NCBI RefSeq assembly: GCF_000633535.1
Contig: NZ_AYMR01000006.1
Span: 186,001 to 250,000 of the forward strand
Direction: 5' to 3'
DNA: 64,000 nucleotides
Origin: Leifsonia aquatica H1aii
GTDB lineage: Bacteria > Actinomycetota > Actinomycetes > Actinomycetales > Microbacteriaceae
In this document: piece after piece, positions 54,097-62,171 of the stretch
How positions within the stretch are numbered: the first letter of the stretch is position 1
Layout: each line of letters starts with the position of its first letter
The notes under the pieces: model-generated
The model's database searches: none
Told to the model about the DNA's origin: nothing
What the model saw: only the letters and a program-made list of their open reading frames with translations
Program-made: the position numbers and the translations under genes

Positions 54097-55245
54097 TCAG
54101 CGCAGCACCTTCCTCCACCGCGCCGCGTACGAGATCGGTTCGAACCCCATGGCCTCGTTCACGTCGAGCATGCGGCGGTTGTCCTCCGCGTTCATCGTCT
54201 CGACGATGTGCTCGCCGGGGAACCGTCGCGTCAGTTCGCGCAGGTTGGTGAGCTTCAGCAGGGTGCCCAGCCGGTGGCCGCGGTGCTCGGCGAGCGCGAG
54301 CGTGTCCATCTGGTCGACCGGGCGCTCGGGTTCGGCGGGGACGGCGAGTTCGGTGTAGCCGGCCGGGCGGCCGGTGGCGTCGTGCACGACGATGGTCGTC
54401 AGCACCGTGAGGGGGCTCTCCGCCCAGAGGTCGTCGACGGCGCGCACGCGGTCGGCGGTCCAGACGTCCTCGGTCTGCTCGATGCCGGCGTTCGGGGTGT
54501 CGGTGCTCATCCGGGTGCGCAGGAGGGCGAGGGCGTCGAGCCACTCGTCGGGGGTGCGACCCGGCCAGCTCACCGTTCGATAGCCGACCGCGGCGGCGTC
54601 GGTCGCGGCGCGGAGAGCGGCCAGTGGTGGCGCGGCCGGCGGTGGCGCGGCCGGATCGAGCGATCCGGTGGAGCGCGGCCGTCTCCCGTCGGCGGGCACG
54701 CGGAGGCCGCTGAGGCGGCCGACCTGCTCGAGCGAGAAGCCGTGGCGGCGGAGGAAGCGTGTGGACACCAGCTCGAGCGGCACCGACCCGAAACCGGTCG
54801 GCGCGGTGAGAGCCTTGCCGCCGATCCCCGCCGGGAAGTCGGTCTGGTTCTGGATCGTGGTGCGTCCGGCCTCCCCGGCCATCCGCTCCAGCCGCTCGTA
54901 GAGGGCGGAGCCGATCCCGCGACCGCGGACGTCGCGCAGCACGCTCACCGCGGCCCAGCACTCGGCCGCTCCGAGCGGGAGGGCGAGGGTGCCGCGGCCG
55001 ACGACGCGACCGTCGACCTTCGCGACGAGCCCCGCCATCGGCGACGTCACGTCCTTCCAGGTGGGCAGGAGCTCGGCGGCGGCGGTCTCCGGGGCGACAG
55101 CATGCTCGGCGGAGGCACCGCGCTGCTCGGTCTCGACGATGCGCCGCACCTCGGCCATCCCGATGAAGTCGGCGGCGTCGGGCGACGCGATGCTGTCCGG
55201 CACGGCGACCGGGGACAGGGTGAAACTCGTGTGATCAGAAGACAT
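54097..55245 (-). CDS. GNAT family N-acetyltransferase with two tandem GNAT domains
   Basis: A 382-residue protein with two acetyltransferase domains. The first (about 15-185) shows the acetyl-CoA loop VRGRGIGSALYERL; the second (about 225-382) shows EHRGHRLGTLLKL and ends NEAMGFEPISYAARWRK. Tandem GNAT layout resembles mycothiol synthase and related enzymes, but the active-site context is different enough that the substrate is left open. The ATG at 55245 has GAGG upstream. Its 3' end lies 5 bp from the tRNA gene on the other strand. Confidence 0.87.
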   Translation of the reverse strand: MSSDHTSFTLSPVAVPDSIASPDAADFIGMAEVRRIVETEQRGASAEHAVAPETAAAELLPTWKDVTSPMAGLVAKVDGRVVGRGTLALPLGAAECWAAVSVLRDVRGRGIGSALYERLERMAGEAGRTTIQNQTDFPAGIGGKALTAPTGFGSVPLELVSTRFLRRHGFSLEQVGRLSGLRVPADGRRPRSTGSLDPAAPPPAAPPLAALRAATDAAAVGYRTVSWPGRTPDEWLDALALLRTRMSTDTPNAGIEQTEDVWTADRVRAVDDLWAESPLTVLTTIVVHDATGRPAGYTELAVPAEPERPVDQMDTLALAEHRGHRLGTLLKLTNLRELTRRFPGEHIVETMNAEDNRRMLDVNEAMGFEPISYAARWRKVLR

Positions 55246-55382
55246 GGGGTACCTCATCGTTCGCAGGATCGATCGACTCACCCACGGGCGTGGGGAGGAA
55301 GGGAATCGCTGCTAGAGGACCACGGGGAGAGTTTTGCAGAACGAAGACGGTGAAGACAAGAGCGGTCGTGAGAGCATGACGC

Positions 55383-56075
55383 ATGGCCAGTCTGCTCACC
55401 CGTTTCCGCACCGCGGTGACGGATGCGGCGTCGCTGCGATCGTGGACGGTGGACGCCAACGACGGCATCATCGCCACGGCCGGTGTGCTGGAGGGTTTCG
55501 CGGGAGCCGGGGCGTCCGATTCGACGCTGCTGACCGCCGCCATCGTGGCGACCGTCGCCGGCGGCCTCGGTCTCGGCGGAGCGAAGTGGTCCGAGGCGGC
55601 GGCCGAGCGCGAGGCGCAGCTGCGGGTCATCCGCGAAGAGGAGGCGCAGCTCGAGCTGAGCCCAGACGAGGAGGTCGCCGAGCTGGCCGGGTACTACGAG
55701 GCGAAGGGGCTCACCGCCGACCTCGCCCTCCAGGTCGCCGAGCAGTTGACGGCGGCGGACGCCCTCGCCGCGCAGCTGGAGGCGGAGCACGGGATCCGCG
55801 AGGTGCTCTCTCGGGCTGCGCCGGTGTGGGCCGGTGTCACCGCGAGCGCCGCCTTCGTGCTGGGCGCGTTCGTCCCCCTGCTGATCACGATCCTGGTCCC
55901 GGGCGCGCTCGAGGCGTGGGCGGTGCTGGTCGCCGTGATCGCCTCCCTGGTCCTGACGTCGATCGTCAGCGCGCGCAGCGGCAAGACGGGGGTCGGCCGG
56001 ACGATGGCGCGATCCCTCACCGTCGGGGTCGGCACGCTGGGCGCCAGCTACCTGGCGGGGTTGCTGATCTTCTAG
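55383..56075 (+). CDS. VIT1/CCC1-family membrane protein (iron/manganese transporter type)
   Basis: A 230-residue protein with about five membrane helices and a central cytoplasmic acidic helical region (about 75-135). The first helix pair has the VIT signature DANDGIIATAGVLEGFAGA. Eukaryotic and some bacterial members carry Fe2+ or Mn2+ out of the cytoplasm; transport here is inferred. The 137-bp gap to the divergent GNAT gene shows no clear operator. Confidence 0.85.
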   Translation: MASLLTRFRTAVTDAASLRSWTVDANDGIIATAGVLEGFAGAGASDSTLLTAAIVATVAGGLGLGGAKWSEAAAEREAQLRVIREEEAQLELSPDEEVAELAGYYEAKGLTADLALQVAEQLTAADALAAQLEAEHGIREVLSRAAPVWAGVTASAAFVLGAFVPLLITILVPGALEAWAVLVAVIASLVLTSIVSARSGKTGVGRTMARSLTVGVGTLGASYLAGLLIF

Positions 56076-56131
56076 ACGACGGCGATCGGGTCTTGTTCGC
56101 GTCCGCACGCACCGACTAGACAGTCCCTGAA

Positions 56132-56154
56132 TGAGAGTCGCGTCTCGACTCTCA
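56132..56154 (+). promoter_or_regulatory. Short hairpin/operator upstream of the DUF1254 gene
   Basis: TGAGAGTCG (56132-56140) and CGACTCTCA (56146-56154) are exact inverted copies around a 5-nt loop, ending 20 bp before the ATG. TGAGAGTCG/CGACTCTCA could bind a dimeric regulator or fold in the leader RNA. Confidence 0.55.
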
Positions 56155-56174
56155 CCTGCGCAGATGGAGGGACG

Positions 56175-57551
56175 ATGGCATCGACAGGCTTTCCCGGGGG
56201 ATTTCCGACGGAGTCGACCGTCACGGACGCGTACGACCGTGCCGACAGCAATCGAGCGGTCGCCTGCTACCGATACTTCTACCCGGCCGTCTCGGGGATG
56301 ATGATCGCGCGCGGTACTCTCGCCGCCGGCGTCGAGTACAACCGGGTGTTCGGGACGCTCGACACGCGTCCGCTCCAGGTGGGGTTCACCCTCAACTCCG
56401 ACACCCCGTACGGCCCGATGCTGCTCGACCTCTCGGTCGGCCCCCTGGTGGTGGAGGTCCCGCAGGGCCCGATCATCGCCGCGTTCCTGGCGCTGGACCA
56501 GCGGTGGGTGGCCGACATGGGTCTCCCCGGTCCTGATGCGGGCAAGGGCGGCAGCTACCTCCTCCTTCCGCCCGGCCACGACGGGGAGGTGCCAGAGGGC
56601 TACTTCGTCGCCCGGTCCAGCACGTTCCACGTGGTAGGCGGCGTCCGCGCCATCCCGGTCGACGGCGACGTCCCCGCCGCGCTCCGGCTGCTCACAACGG
56701 TGAAGGTGCACCCGCTCGACCCGTCGACGCCCTGGGAGGAGCCGACGTGGATCGACCTGACGGGGAAGCCGCAGGACACCACCCCGGTCTCCATCGAGCG
56801 GAGCATCGAGTTCTGGCGCGTGCTGCACGACTTCATCTCGACCGAGCCCGCCCTGGAGGAGGCCAGGGCCGCGTACGGTGACCTCGCGGCGCTGGGCATC
56901 GAGAAGGGTACGCCCTTCGATCCCGACGAGCGGCTCCAGCGCATCCTCGCCGCCGCCGCCGAGGACGGCAACGACCAACTGCGGGTGCAGTCGTTCGCCG
57001 ACCGGCGGCCGGACCGGTCGGTCTGGAGCGACCGCCATTGGGAGTGGGTGACCCTGCGACCTGAGAACGGGTTCTTCCAGACGCCGGGCTACACCGACAC
57101 CGTCGCGCGCGAGGTCTGGTTCTTCCAGGCCATCGCGACGTCGCCCGCCATGTTCCGGCGCCAGGCCGGCTTCGGGTCCCTCTACTGGTTCGGGGCGCGG
57201 GACGATCAGGGCGACTACCTCGACGGGTCGCGCGCCTATCGGCTCGAGGTGCCGCTCCCGGTGCCCGCGAACTTGTTCTGGAGTGTCACGGTGTACGACG
57301 CCGAGACGCGCAGCCAGATCCAGACCGACCAGGGATATGCCGCGTTGCGGTCGATGTTCGAACTCAGGGACGCTCCGGTCTCCGACTCGGTGGCGTTGCA
57401 TTTCGGCCCGGAGCAGCCGGACGGTGACGACGACCACTGGATCCGCACCATCCCGGGTCGCGGGTGGTTCGCGTACTTCCGGGTCTACGGACCGCAGACG
57501 ACCGTCTTCGACGGCACCTGGCGGCCGGGGGACTTCACGGCGGCGGAGTGA
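56175..57551 (+). CDS. DUF1254/DUF1214 domain protein
   Basis: A 458-residue protein with the DUF1254 N-terminal domain (YNRVFGTLDTRPLQVGFTLN, SDTPYGPMLLDLS) and the C-terminal DUF1214 domain (FWSVTVYDAETRSQIQ, near-terminal GRGWFAYFRVYGP). No signal peptide is seen. Function of the family is unknown. ATG with GGAGGGACG upstream and a hairpin just before it. Confidence 0.88.
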   Translation: MASTGFPGGFPTESTVTDAYDRADSNRAVACYRYFYPAVSGMMIARGTLAAGVEYNRVFGTLDTRPLQVGFTLNSDTPYGPMLLDLSVGPLVVEVPQGPIIAAFLALDQRWVADMGLPGPDAGKGGSYLLLPPGHDGEVPEGYFVARSSTFHVVGGVRAIPVDGDVPAALRLLTTVKVHPLDPSTPWEEPTWIDLTGKPQDTTPVSIERSIEFWRVLHDFISTEPALEEARAAYGDLAALGIEKGTPFDPDERLQRILAAAAEDGNDQLRVQSFADRRPDRSVWSDRHWEWVTLRPENGFFQTPGYTDTVAREVWFFQAIATSPAMFRRQAGFGSLYWFGARDDQGDYLDGSRAYRLEVPLPVPANLFWSVTVYDAETRSQIQTDQGYAALRSMFELRDAPVSDSVALHFGPEQPDGDDDHWIRTIPGRGWFAYFRVYGPQTTVFDGTWRPGDFTAAE

Positions 57552-57582
57552 GCGCAGGCGGGATCCGGGCAGTCCGCCGGCC

Positions 57583-57643
57583 CTCAGGACCCGGCCCCCG
57601 TCAGGAACCCGCCCCCGTCAGGACCCGGCCCCGTCAGGACCCG
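57583..57643. repeat. Tandem 16-17-bp repeats containing copies of a stop codon
   Basis: Units beginning TCAGGACCCGGCCCC start at 57583, 57600, 57617 and 57633 (periods 17, 17, 16). The last unit holds the TGA stop codon of the minus-strand DUF1349 gene and its last codons, so the array is made of copies of that gene end. It fills most of the 82-bp convergent gap. Confidence 0.85.
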
Positions 57644-58233
57644 TCGCGGAAGTCCCCCGGCACCTCGGTCGAGTACACGATCGCGTCGAAGGTTGCGACG
57701 CAGGTGTCGCCCATCGGCGCCTGCGCGAGGAATCCGACGTTCACCGGCCCGTCGTAGTCGAGGCGGAAGACGCGGACGAAGTCCCAGTGCACGCCGTCGC
57801 GGGAGGAGTGGAACGCCCAGCCGGCGCCCGAGCGGACGACCCGGAGGAAGACCTGGCCGTCGGTCACGAGGGTGGAGTTGCAGTCGTCGGAGTATCCGTT
57901 GGTGACGACGGAGACGACCATGGGCTGCCCCTGCGGGGAGAACTCGAAGCAGAGCTTCGCCCAGTGGTCCCGGTCGCCCCAGATGGCGAGGACGCCGGCA
58001 TCGAAGGTGCTGCGCGGGGAGGTCACCCGCACCCGGGCGCTGAGGGCGAAGTCCTCCGTCGGGGTGAAGCCGAGTGCGGTCGCCGCGTGCTGCTGCGGGC
58101 CGCCGAACGCGTCGTTGGTCCAATCGCTCCCGGCGGCGGCCGTCACCACGACCGCGCCCTCCGCGGTCTGCTCGGCCTGACCCGGTGCGTTGCTCCAGGA
58201 CAGCGGTGGGAGGTTTTCGACGACGATTGTCAT
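57634..58233 (-). CDS. DUF1349 domain protein (concanavalin-like fold)
   Basis: A 199-residue single-domain protein matching the DUF1349 pattern: DWTNDAFGG, then the beta-rich WGDRDHWAKLCFEFSPQGQPMVVSVV region and SGAGWAFHSSRDGVHW. The fold is thought to be lectin/glucanase-like; activity unknown. The ATG at 58233 lies 7 nt after a TAGCCT -10 box (leaderless). Confidence 0.88.
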   Translation of the reverse strand: MTIVVENLPPLSWSNAPGQAEQTAEGAVVVTAAAGSDWTNDAFGGPQQHAATALGFTPTEDFALSARVRVTSPRSTFDAGVLAIWGDRDHWAKLCFEFSPQGQPMVVSVVTNGYSDDCNSTLVTDGQVFLRVVRSGAGWAFHSSRDGVHWDFVRVFRLDYDGPVNVGFLAQAPMGDTCVATFDAIVYSTEVPGDFRDGS

Positions 58234-58243
58234 GCGAACCAGG

Positions 58244-58876
58244 CTAGGGGATGGATCGCACGGCCGTCGCGCCGGTGTCGACCCGAACCGGGGTGCGGAC
58301 GCGCGCCCGGAATCCGCCGGTGAGTTGCGCGAAGACGGGGGGCTCCGCGCCGAGTGCCTCGCCGAGCCGGAGGACCGCGTCATCGACCGCATCGACGATC
58401 GTGCGGGGAGAGGCGCCGCGGCGGCAGTCGACGGTGAGCTTGAGGGCGGGCTGTCTGCGGACGCGGTAGGCGCTGACGGTCACGTGAGCCACACCCGGCA
58501 CCGCGCGGAGGCGGTCGACGAGCAGGCGCGCGGGCACGGCGGTGTCAATCTCGATGGCGCCGTCGTCGCCGCGGGCCCGCACCAGGGTCGCGGTCGCGCC
58601 ACCGCCCTGCCGGAGCGCGAAGGCGAGCAGCAGGACGACGACCAGCACGGCCGCGGCCAGGGCGACGATCGCCGCCGGACCGACCGTGGTCCCCGACCAG
58701 AGCGGTCGGCCGAACACCTCATCCGTCCACGCGAGGACGGCGGTCGCCCCGGTGCGCCAGAGCGATCCCGCGCCGGGCACGACGAGCAGCCAGGCCAGTG
58801 CGGCGGCGAGCGCGACGAGGATCACTCCGATGACGGCGAGCAGTGCGCGGTTGAGTGCGCGGTTGGTGCTGTTCAC
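58244..58876 (-). CDS. amaP: Alkaline shock response membrane anchor protein (AmaP-like)
   Basis: A 210-residue membrane protein: two N-terminal helices (about 11-33 and 66-88) flanking an extracellular loop, then a cytoplasmic Asp23-related domain (VTVSAYRVRRQPALKLTV). In Gram-positive bacteria AmaP anchors Asp23 to the membrane. It is the last gene of a five-gene operon and overlaps the DUF6286 gene (GTGA). Confidence 0.82.
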   Translation of the reverse strand: MNSTNRALNRALLAVIGVILVALAAALAWLLVVPGAGSLWRTGATAVLAWTDEVFGRPLWSGTTVGPAAIVALAAAVLVVVLLLAFALRQGGGATATLVRARGDDGAIEIDTAVPARLLVDRLRAVPGVAHVTVSAYRVRRQPALKLTVDCRRGASPRTIVDAVDDAVLRLGEALGAEPPVFAQLTGGFRARVRTPVRVDTGATAVRSIP

Positions 58877-59445
58877 GATCCGACCTTTCCTGCCGCGGAG
58901 ACGAGCACGGCGACACGCACGGGGCGCGCGGGCGCGGCGTCGGCGAACTCCGCGGCGACAGCGCTGCGGACCGCGTCGCGGTCGACGCGGGTCCCGGAGA
59001 CGGGCACGAGGCAGACGGTGGTGGAGCGGCGCCCGAGCGACACGCTCACGGCGTCGGCGGAGACCGCCGCCGTCCGGGCGGCCGTGCGGGCGAGTGCGGA
59101 GGCGAGCATGGTGTCGTCCGCGACGACGACCGTGTGCTCCGCGTCCAGCGGGCGGCGGGCGCGACGCCCCGGCAGCACGGCGATGCCGAACAGCAGGACT
59201 CCGAGCAGCCCGGCGACGACGGCGGTGCCGGCGAGAGCGGCGGCGGGTGCGTCGGGCAGCGCAGCGACGGCGGTCAGCATCCCGCGCGGGGCGAGCAGGA
59301 GGGGGCGGAGGCCGAGCAGGGACAGAACGCCTTCCGTCGCTGCCCACGCGACGACCAGGGCGACGCACAGTGCGACGACGACAGCGGCGGTCGAGCGCGG
59401 CGAGTGCGTCTCACGCCGCACGATGCGGGTTCCGAGCGCGTTCAT
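58873..59445 (-). CDS. DUF6286 membrane protein of the Asp23 cluster
   Basis: A 190-residue protein with two membrane helices (about 20-42 and 70-92) and a C-terminal alpha/beta domain (VSVSLGRRSTTVCLVPVSGT) like the AmaP/Asp23 domain. Actinobacterial Asp23 operons typically contain this family. It overlaps both neighbours by 4 bp. Confidence 0.75.
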   Translation of the reverse strand: MNALGTRIVRRETHSPRSTAAVVVALCVALVVAWAATEGVLSLLGLRPLLLAPRGMLTAVAALPDAPAAALAGTAVVAGLLGVLLFGIAVLPGRRARRPLDAEHTVVVADDTMLASALARTAARTAAVSADAVSVSLGRRSTTVCLVPVSGTRVDRDAVRSAVAAEFADAAPARPVRVAVLVSAAGKVGS

Positions 59446-59759
59446 CGCACCCTCCTCTCGATGATGGCGGCACCGGTGGCGCGCACGTCGACGCGTGCGA
59501 CCTCCAGGCCGGTGAGTTCCGCGAGCCGCCGCCGCGTGTCGGCGGAGGCGTCCGCCAATCGGGTCGTCAGCCCGCCCCCGGCACTGTCGCCCAGCGGCGG
59601 GAGGGCGACGGGAGACTGGACGCGCACGGCGATCGCGCCGGCGGCGTCCGAGATCCGCACGGAGGTCTCCCCGATGCGGACCCCGAGCGCCTCGGCGGCG
59701 ATCGCCCGGGCGAGGCGCTCCAGCGCCCGGGGAGCGATGCGGTCGCGTCCGGCCGTCAT
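59442..59759 (-). CDS. Small Asp23/Gls24-like protein
   Basis: A 105-residue soluble protein with the Asp23-type helix-strand pattern (ALERLARAIAAEALGV ... VDVRATGAAIIE). It lacks a membrane segment. The ATG overlaps the stop codon of the upstream small membrane protein (ATGA). Probably a partner of the main Asp23 protein at the membrane. Confidence 0.72.
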   Translation of the reverse strand: MTAGRDRIAPRALERLARAIAAEALGVRIGETSVRISDAAGAIAVRVQSPVALPPLGDSAGGGLTTRLADASADTRRRLAELTGLEVARVDVRATGAAIIERRVR

Positions 59760-59947
59760 GACGACGAGCGGCGGCCGCGCAGCGCGTCGGCGAGGCGCGC
59801 CGCCTCGATCTCGCCGCTGAGCAGGCGCCCGACGACGGAGCCGACGAGCATCGCGGCGGCCACGCCGAGGAACACCCAGAAGCCGAAGACGGCCCAGACG
59901 ACGGCGAGCGCGCCGCCGACGAGGACGCCGAAGCGGGCGGAGGTCAC
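59756..59947 (-). CDS. Small membrane protein (DUF2273-type) of the Asp23 operon
   Basis: A 63-residue protein with one or two hydrophobic helices (about 6-44), including a Gly-rich GVAAAMLVGSVVG stretch, and a basic/helical tail. Small DUF2273 proteins regularly accompany Asp23 genes. GTG start overlapping the Asp23 stop codon (GTGA). Confidence 0.75.
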   Translation of the reverse strand: MTSARFGVLVGGALAVVWAVFGFWVFLGVAAAMLVGSVVGRLLSGEIEAARLADALRGRRSSS

Positions 59948-60366
59948 TGGACTCGCGCCTCCTGCTCGTCCTTGTCGTCGTCGGACGGGACGTGCACGTC
60001 GTTGATCGTCACGTTGACCTCGGTGACCTGGAGCCCGACGATCTGCTCGATCGCCTGCGTGATGGCCGTACGCACATCGGCGGCGACCTTCTGAAGCGCG
60101 ACGGGGTACTCGGCGACGATGGTGACGTCGGCGGCGACCTGCGTCTCGCCCACCTCGACGCTGATGCCCTGACCCAGATCGGTGGCGTTGATCGCCTCCC
60201 GGATCGCCCCGAAGGCGCGGGCTGCGCCGCCGCCCAGCGCGAACACACCGGGGACCTCGCGCGCCGCGATTCCGGCGACCTTGGCGACGACGGCGTCGTT
60301 GATGACGGTCTTGCCCTGCGCTGCCGTGACGCTCGGTCCGGTGGTGGTGGTCGTTGTGTTTGCCAT
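59944..60366 (-). CDS. Asp23/Gls24 family envelope stress response protein
   Basis: A 140-residue protein with the clearest Asp23 features in the cluster: INDAVVAKVAGIAAREVPGV, the middle strand-turn-strand VADVTIVAEYPVAL and C-terminal VTEVNVTINDVHV followed by an acidic tail. It has a Thr-rich N-terminus and no membrane segment. The ATG at 60366 follows GGAAGGATC. It heads the minus-strand operon, divergent from the ECF sigma gene. Confidence 0.9.
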   Translation of the reverse strand: MANTTTTTTGPSVTAAQGKTVINDAVVAKVAGIAAREVPGVFALGGGAARAFGAIREAINATDLGQGISVEVGETQVAADVTIVAEYPVALQKVAADVRTAITQAIEQIVGLQVTEVNVTINDVHVPSDDDKDEQEARVQ

Positions 60367-60562
60367 GCGTGATCCTTCCCTCGGTCCGCGGGGACGTCCC
60401 GCGGCGGTCACCGTGGTGACTCCTACTGCTGGGACGGGCGCAGGCGTGTATTCGTCACGCTCCCGCGCGAAGATTTTTCTTTCGACGGCGCTCGGCGTGC
60501 TGATCGCCTGTCTAACATGATGCGTGTGGTCGCTCAAGCGATCGCCGAGCAGAGGGGGTGCT
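60367..60562. promoter_or_regulatory. Divergent promoter region between Asp23 operon and ECF sigma operon
   Basis: This 196-bp gap holds CCGCGGG-GACGT-CCCGCGG (60386-60404) in the Asp23 leader, the near-palindrome GTCACC-GT-GGTGAC (60407-60420), and on the sigma side a TAACAT -10-like box (60513-60518). Both operons may be autoregulated by the sigma factor, but no sure ECF -35 motif is recognisable to me. Confidence 0.5.
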
Positions 60563-61126
60563 GTGCCGAGGTCCAGCGTCTCCGATCTGTGGGAGGCGGC
60601 CGACAGCCTCCTCGCAGGCCGCGCCGCCGACGGCGACACCGTCGCGTTCGAGGTGCTGGTACGCCGGCACGGTCCGCTGATGCGCGCCTACGCCGCCCGC
60701 ATGCTCGGGTCGACCGACGAGTCGGACGACGTGGTGCAGGAGACGTTCGTCACCGCGTGGCGCCGGCTCGGCGAGCTCGACGAGGGCGCGGCGGTCAAGA
60801 GCTGGCTGATGCGCATCCTGAGCAGACGCTGCATCGACCGCATCCGCGTGCGCCACGAGCACGACGACATCACCGAGCTGGACGCGCCCGCTCCGGCGCG
60901 CGAGGAGCCGGGCCGGATCGTCGAGGCGCACAGTGCGACGGAGGCGCTCGGTGCGGCGCTCGACCGGCTCCCCGAGCTGCAGCGGCGATGCTGGGTGCTC
61001 CGCGAAGCGGGGCAGTACAGTTACGACGACATAGCGGAGGAGCTCGGCGTCCCCGCATCCACGGTGCGCGGCCAACTCGCACGCGGCCGCAAGAGGCTTC
61101 TCGAGGCGATGGAGGACTGGCGATGA
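60563..61126 (+). CDS. ECF-type RNA polymerase sigma factor
   Basis: A 187-residue sigma-70 family protein with region 2 (FEVLVRRHGPLMRAYAARML, DDVVQETFVTAWRRL) and region 4 (LPELQRRCWVLRE, YDDIAEELGVPASTVRGQLARGRKRLLE). The GTG at 60563 has GAGGGGG 5 nt upstream; an in-frame GTG at 60524 close to a TAACAT box is an alternative. The next gene overlaps by 4 bp (ATGA) and encodes an Asp23-like protein rather than an obvious anti-sigma factor. Confidence 0.9.
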   Translation: MPRSSVSDLWEAADSLLAGRAADGDTVAFEVLVRRHGPLMRAYAARMLGSTDESDDVVQETFVTAWRRLGELDEGAAVKSWLMRILSRRCIDRIRVRHEHDDITELDAPAPAREEPGRIVEAHSATEALGAALDRLPELQRRCWVLREAGQYSYDDIAEELGVPASTVRGQLARGRKRLLEAMEDWR

Positions 61127-61713
61127 CCGATCCGCTCCTCCCGCCCGACGAACTGATCGACGGGCACACGCTCGACGAGCTGAGCGCGTACCTCGCGGCC
61201 GGGCGGCAGCCCGCCGACCCGACGATCGACGACTCGCCGCAGTGCCGGGCCGCGTTGACCGCTCTCGAGCGCCTCGGCCGTGCCACGCAGGATCTCCTGG
61301 ACGAGGAGGCCGCGGCCCGTCCCGCCGAGGACGACTGGGTCGGGCGCATCCTGACCGGCATCCGGCTCGACGTGCAGTCGGGACGCCGCATCCCGATCTC
61401 CCACCCCGACCCCGCAGCGGAGCTGGCCCTGACCGAGGGAGCCGTCCGCGCTCTCGTGCGCGGCGTGGGCGACGACATCGACGGCGTGCTCGTCGGACGG
61501 TGCCGGCTGGACGGCGAGGTGGAGACGCCCGGTGCGCCGATCGCGGTGCACGTGGAGATCTCCGTGCGCTACGGGGTGCCGATGACCGCGACGGCCGAGG
61601 CCGTGCGGAACGCGGTCGCGGCGGAGCTCGCGCGCCACGCCGAGCTGACGATCACCTCGGTCGACGTGCTCGTCACGGACGTGCGGGAGCCCCGCACCGG
61701 AAAGGACGCGTGA
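61123..61713 (+). CDS. Asp23-like protein with extended N-terminal region, coupled to the ECF sigma factor
   Basis: A 196-residue soluble protein. Residues about 105-196 follow the Asp23 pattern (EGAVRALVRGVGDDI, HVEISVRYGVPMTATAEAVRNAVAAEL, SVDVLVTDV). The first 100 residues (GHTLDELSAYLAAGRQPADP, then a helical segment) look like the N-terminal helices of cytoplasmic anti-sigma factors, though no zinc-binding HxxxCxxC motif is seen. Start overlaps the sigma gene stop. It could sense or hold the sigma factor (inference). Confidence 0.78.
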   Translation: MTDPLLPPDELIDGHTLDELSAYLAAGRQPADPTIDDSPQCRAALTALERLGRATQDLLDEEAAARPAEDDWVGRILTGIRLDVQSGRRIPISHPDPAAELALTEGAVRALVRGVGDDIDGVLVGRCRLDGEVETPGAPIAVHVEISVRYGVPMTATAEAVRNAVAAELARHAELTITSVDVLVTDVREPRTGKDA

Positions 61714-62057
61714 TGAGCGGCACGCTCGCGACCGACGGACCCGGACCGGACGCCGGGTCGACGGCGGAGCTCGCCGCCCTCATCCTCGGGGTGCCCGGCG
61801 TCGCAACCCTGTACCCGGCGGCCTCCCCGGTCGGCCAGGTGGTCGCCGCGATCGGCTCGGCCCTCGGCAGCGGCCCGGCGGACCCGGGCACCGTGGCGGT
61901 GAGCGGCGACCGTATCCGCGTGCGCATCGGGGTCGACGGCATCGACGCGGCGGCGGAGGTCTGCCGGCGGGTCTACGACGTCGTGCGCGACTGGGCCGTC
62001 TCGACGGGCCGCGCCGATGCCGTCATCGACGTGACCGCCGCCACCATCGGCAGCTGA
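61713..62057 (+). CDS. Short Asp23-related protein
   Basis: A 114-residue protein with a weak Asp23-like core (ALILGVPGVATLYP ... GDRIRVRIGVDGIDAAAEVCRRVYDVVRDWA). It begins in the TGATG overlap with the previous stop codon and is the last gene of the sigma operon; a palindrome element follows directly. Confidence 0.7.
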   Translation: MSGTLATDGPGPDAGSTAELAALILGVPGVATLYPAASPVGQVVAAIGSALGSGPADPGTVAVSGDRIRVRIGVDGIDAAAEVCRRVYDVVRDWAVSTGRADAVIDVTAATIGS

Positions 62058-62064
62058 GTCGCGC

Positions 62065-62119
62065 GATTCGTGCCGAATGTCGACTTCGGCGACGTCGAAG
62101 GCCACATTCGGCACGAGTG
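62065..62119. repeat. Paired-palindrome intergenic element, copy C
   Basis: GATTCGTGCCGAATG (62065-62079) and CATTCGGCACGAGTG (62105-62119) are inverted near-copies, starts exactly 40 bp apart, with a 25-nt spacer that extends the stem (CTTCG/CGAAG). It lies 7 bp after the Asp23-related gene and 52 bp before the co-directional helicase gene, so terminator use is likely here. Confidence 0.8.
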
Positions 62120-62171
62120 TGCGGCGCCGCCTCGGGGCGCGCTCGCAGCCCGCAGGGGCTACCGTTGGACG

